From Microcoleus sp. FACHB-68 (GTDB lineage Bacteria > Cyanobacteriota > Cyanobacteriia > Cyanobacteriales > Oscillatoriaceae): DNA of 64,000 bases. This document shows, one piece after another, positions 61,127 to 64,000 of this stretch. Made by a program: the position numbers and the translations under genes. A model generated the notes under the pieces. It ran no database searches. It was not told the origin of the DNA and worked only from the letters and a program-made list of their open reading frames with translations. The stretch's first letter is position 1. Each line of letters opens with the position of its first letter. The stretch is from assembly GCF_014695715.1 (NCBI RefSeq), contig NZ_JACJOT010000006.1, positions 682,001 through 746,000 of the forward strand, given 5' to 3'.

Positions 61127-64000
61127 ATGTCATCAACTTCTCCGCCGGATTCAGCAGTAGCTTGGCACACCCTGGAAATTGACAAATCTCTGGAAAGACT
61201 CCAGAGCAATCGAGACGCTGGCTTAACGTCACAAGAAGCGTCAGAACGGTTGCAGCGATATGGACCCAACGAACTAGAAGAGACTGCCGGTCGCAGTCCG
61301 CTGGCCATATTTTTAGATCAGTTCAAAAACATCATGCTGTTGATGCTGATCGCTGTAGCAATCGTCTCTGCGATTCTGGATGTGCGTGCACAGCGGTTTC
61401 CCAAAGATGCAATCGCGATTGTTGCAATTGTTATTCTGAACGGCATCCTAGGTTATCTCCAAGAAAGCCGCGCCGAAAAAGCCTTGGCAGCCCTAAAACG
61501 TCTCGCTTCGCCCCTAGTGCGCGTGATGCGCGACGGCAAGGTATTTGAAGTCGCAGCCAAGGAGTTGGTGCCTGGGGATGTGATGTTGCTAGAAGCCGGC
61601 GTGCAGATAGCAGCGGACGGACGCCTCATCGAAGAGTCTAACTTGCAAGTGCGCGAGTCGGCTCTCACGGGCGAAGCTCATGCGGTGCAAAAAGATGCGC
61701 CACTCCATCTGTCGGAAGAGACTGCCTTGGGAGATCGGATCAATCTAGTATTTCAGGGAACAGAAGTTGTTCAAGGACGGGCTAAGGTGCTCGTCACTAA
61801 TACTGGAATGCAGACAGAACTCGGTCGAATTGCGGCCCTGTTGCAGTCTGTAGAAAGCGAACCGACACCGTTGCAGCAGCGGATGACGCAACTGGGCAAC
61901 GTTCTCGTATCCGGCTCACTGATCCTGGTGTTCATCGTAGTAGTAGGAGGTTTGCTTGATTTCACCGGCGATGGCGTTCGCTTGGTATGGAGCCGGTTTG
62001 AAGAACTATTAGAAGTCTCTCTCAGTATGGCCGTTGCCGTCGTTCCAGAAGGCTTGCCGGCAGTCATTACCGTAACCCTGGCGTTGGGAACTCAGCGCAT
62101 GGTTAAGCGCAACGCCTTAATTCGCAAACTGCCAGCGGTGGAAACCTTGGGTTCAGTCACCACCATCTGTTCAGATAAAACCGGCACCCTGACTCAAAAC
62201 AAAATGGTCGTGCAGTTGGCCCATACTGCCAGCCAAAGTTTCAACGTCACCGGCCAAGGTTATGCACCCATCGGCGACTTTAAAATAGACAACCACACCA
62301 CCGAGCCAGAAAAATATCCAGAACTGCAAATTTTGCTAATTGCCTGCGTCGTTTGTAATGACGCCTTTTTGCAGCATGAAAAAGACCAGTGGTCAATCCT
62401 AGGAGATCCCACCGAAGGCGCACTGCTATCCTTTGCCGGGAAAGCCGGCATCAATAAAGACAGGTGGTCGCAAAAAATTCCTCGCGTTGCCGAGTTTCCC
62501 TTTTCCTCAGAACGCAAGCGCATGAGCGTGATCTGTCAGAAACAAGGGACAGGAGACTGGGGGCTACAGCTTCAGGCGTTTTCCCAATCTCCCTTCTTGA
62601 TGTTCACCAAAGGCTCTCCAGAATTAGTCTTGGAGCGTTGCAATCATATTTTGGTGGGCGATACCATCAAACCGATCACGGCTGAGCAGCGCAGCACAAT
62701 CCTGGGACAGAATAATCAAATGGCCGCTCAAGGGCTGCGCGTGTTGGGTTTTGCCTACAAGCCATTAGAAACCTTGCCGGCACAAAACTCCGAAGAAAGA
62801 GCTGAGCAAGACTTGATCTGGTTAGGGTTAGTCACGATGCTCGATGCGCCTCGACCAGAAGTGCGCGATGCAGTGGCCAAGAGCCGATTGGCGGGAATTC
62901 GACCGATCATGATCACCGGCGATCACCAGTTAACCGCCCAAGCAATTGCTCAAGATTTAGGCATTGCCAAAGCAGGAGATCGCGTCCTCACCGGCCTAGA
63001 GTTAGAAAGATTTACCCAAGACGAACTCAAGGAACAAGTGAGCAACGTTAGCGTTTACGCGCGCGTCTCCCCAGAACACAAACTTCGCATTGTTCAAGCG
63101 CTGCAAAGTCAAGGGAAATTTGTAGCGATGACCGGCGATGGAGTGAACGACGCCCCCGCTCTCAAACAAGCCGATATCGGTATTGCAATGGGCATCACCG
63201 GCACCGACGTGAGCAAAGAAGCCAGCGACATGGTGCTGCTAGACGATAACTTTGCCACCATTGTCGCCGCCACCGAGGAAGGCCGAACCGTCTACACCAA
63301 TATTCGCCGGTTTATTAAATACATCCTGGGCAGCAACATCGGTGAAGTTCTCACGATTGCCGCCGCCCCGCTCATGGGTTTACCAGGGGTTCCCCTGTCG
63401 CCACTGCAAATTTTGTGGATGAACTTAGTCACAGACGGCGTGCCGGCACTCGCACTCGCAGTCGAGCCGGCGGAACCTAATGTCATGCAGCGCCCTCCCT
63501 TCAACCCCCGCGAAAGCATTTTTGCACGGGGTTTGGGTGCTTACATGATCCGCATTGGCATTGTTTTTGCCATTATCAGCATTACCCTGATGTGGTGGGC
63601 TTACAACCATTCCCTCGCAATGGGTCCAGCCTACAAAGACCACTGGAAAACGATGGTGTTCACCACCCTCTGTCTCGCTCAAATGGGCCACGCTATTGCG
63701 ATTCGCTCCAATACTCGGCTAACGATCGAGCTAAATCCCTTCTCCAATCTGTTTATTTGGGCAGCGGTGATCGCGACCACTGCTTTGCAGCTGATGCTGG
63801 TTTACGTTCCGCCTCTGCGACAGTTCTTCGGCACCACATGGCTTGACCCAATCGAACTGGCTATCTGTTTTGGCTTCAGTGCCTTGATGTTTGTTTGGAT
63901 TGAGTTGGAAAAGCTGTTTGTGCGCTGGTACTATTCCAAGGGGCATGGAAACACATCAGCCCAGGATAAACTCAATTGGCTGATCCCTGTATTGCTCCTG
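61127..64000 (+). CDS. P-type Ca2+-transporting ATPase, IIA (SERCA/PMCA-like), 3' end cut by window
   Basis: The first 958 codons are present and the gene continues past the right edge. The protein has the actuator TGE in SALTGEA, PEGLP in M4 ([13 protein letters not shown]), the phosphorylation motif [22 protein letters not shown] and [21 protein letters not shown]5-M6 carry SNIGEVLTI and [17 protein letters not shown]. The Ca2+ ligands expected from SERCA (Glu in PEGLP, Asn and Glu in NxGE, Asn/Thr/Asp in NLVTDG) are all visible. The protein therefore probably exports Ca2+ (PacL-like), though Na+ or Mn2+ pumps share much of this. The start [17 protein letters not shown] is the natural N-terminus. 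Confidence 0.95.
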   Translation, partial: MSSTSPPDSAVAWHTLEIDKSLERLQSNRDAGLTSQEASERLQRYGPNELEETAGRSPLAIFLDQFKNIMLLMLIAVAIVSAILDVRAQRFPKDAIAIVAIVILNGILGYLQESRAEKALAALKRLASPLVRVMRDGKVFEVAAKELVPGDVMLLEAGVQIAADGRLIEESNLQVRESALTGEAHAVQKDAPLHLSEETALGDRINLVFQGTEVVQGRAKVLVTNTGMQTELGRIAALLQSVESEPTPLQQRMTQLGNVLVSGSLILVFIVVVGGLLDFTGDGVRLVWSRFEELLEVSLSMAVAVVPEGLPAVITVTLALGTQRMVKRNALIRKLPAVETLGSVTTICSDKTGTLTQNKMVVQLAHTASQSFNVTGQGYAPIGDFKIDNHTTEPEKYPELQILLIACVVCNDAFLQHEKDQWSILGDPTEGALLSFAGKAGINKDRWSQKIPRVAEFPFSSERKRMSVICQKQGTGDWGLQLQAFSQSPFLMFTKGSPELVLERCNHILVGDTIKPITAEQRSTILGQNNQMAAQGLRVLGFAYKPLETLPAQNSEERAEQDLIWLGLVTMLDAPRPEVRDAVAKSRLAGIRPIMITGDHQLTAQAIAQDLGIAKAGDRVLTGLELERFTQDELKEQVSNVSVYARVSPEHKLRIVQALQSQGKFVAMTGDGVNDAPALKQADIGIAMGITGTDVSKEASDMVLLDDNFATIVAATEEGRTVYTNIRRFIKYILGSNIGEVLTIAAAPLMGLPGVPLSPLQILWMNLVTDGVPALALAVEPAEPNVMQRPPFNPRESIFARGLGAYMIRIGIVFAIISITLMWWAYNHSLAMGPAYKDHWKTMVFTTLCLAQMGHAIAIRSNTRLTIELNPFSNLFIWAAVIATTALQLMLVYVPPLRQFFGTTWLDPIELAICFGFSALMFVWIELEKLFVRWYYSKGHGNTSAQDKLNWLIPVLLL

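Overview
The window is chromosomal DNA from a cyanobacterium, most likely a filamentous one of the Oscillatoriales/Coleofasciculus kind. Evidence: photosystem I psaE, NDH-1 subunits ndhH and ndhO, a carotenoid-protein C-terminal-domain homologue, a one-helix high-light-inducible protein, the principal sigma factor SigA, GH100 neutral invertase, cyanate hydratase and DUF4278/DUF6391 proteins. Short tandem heptamer repeats lie between genes, and the hexamer GCCGGC and one-base variants are extremely frequent. The genus call is inference.

Layout. 0-6 kb: start of a gene running off the left edge, a MidA/NDUFAF7-type methyltransferase downstream of its presumed target gene ndhH, an M48 protease and rsmH. 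6-14 kb: a PP2C phosphatase/anti-sigma partner-switching pair, a CTDH carotenoid protein, queG, a HAD phosphatase, a TPR lipoprotein-like secreted protein, and a single-domain response regulator with a small upstream ORF. 14-24 kb: a type IIA topoisomerase A subunit, a broken sugar-binding lipoprotein beside an intact ABC ATPase, an hli gene behind a textbook HLR1 (RpaB) site, sigA, a 1.9 kb gene-poor gap, a matrixin-like protease, secG and gpmI. 25-33 kb: a repeat-rich proline lipoprotein, a decayed TolB-like pseudogene, a MORN protein, DUF6391, psaE-mutM, ndhO and mdh.

33-40 kb is the accessory island and the best candidate for an undescribed system: two paralogous P-loop ATPases, a tandem winged-helix protein and a PD-(D/E)XK nuclease. 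The last three genes form a tight operon (17-nt gap, then an ATGA overlap). A PhzF-type enzyme with its own terminator separates the first ATPase from them. I recognise no named defence system with this composition; the defence role is inference.

40-54 kb: neutral invertase, cyanase, DUF4278, a three-palindrome element, an RtcB RNA ligase interrupted by a 322-residue intein at its metal-binding cysteine, a GFA enzyme, a HAD hydrolase, a type II NADH dehydrogenase, a C39-like protease, msrA, a phosphodiester glycosidase, a membrane protein, an OmpA-like protein and an orphan Anbu proteasome homologue. 54-64 kb: a huge two-partner-secretion-type exoprotein with about 800 residues of Pro/Thr/Glu repeats ending in a CHAT caspase-like domain, then a P-type Ca2+ ATPase cut by the right edge. 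No tRNA, rRNA, CRISPR array or intact insertion sequence was found by eye.
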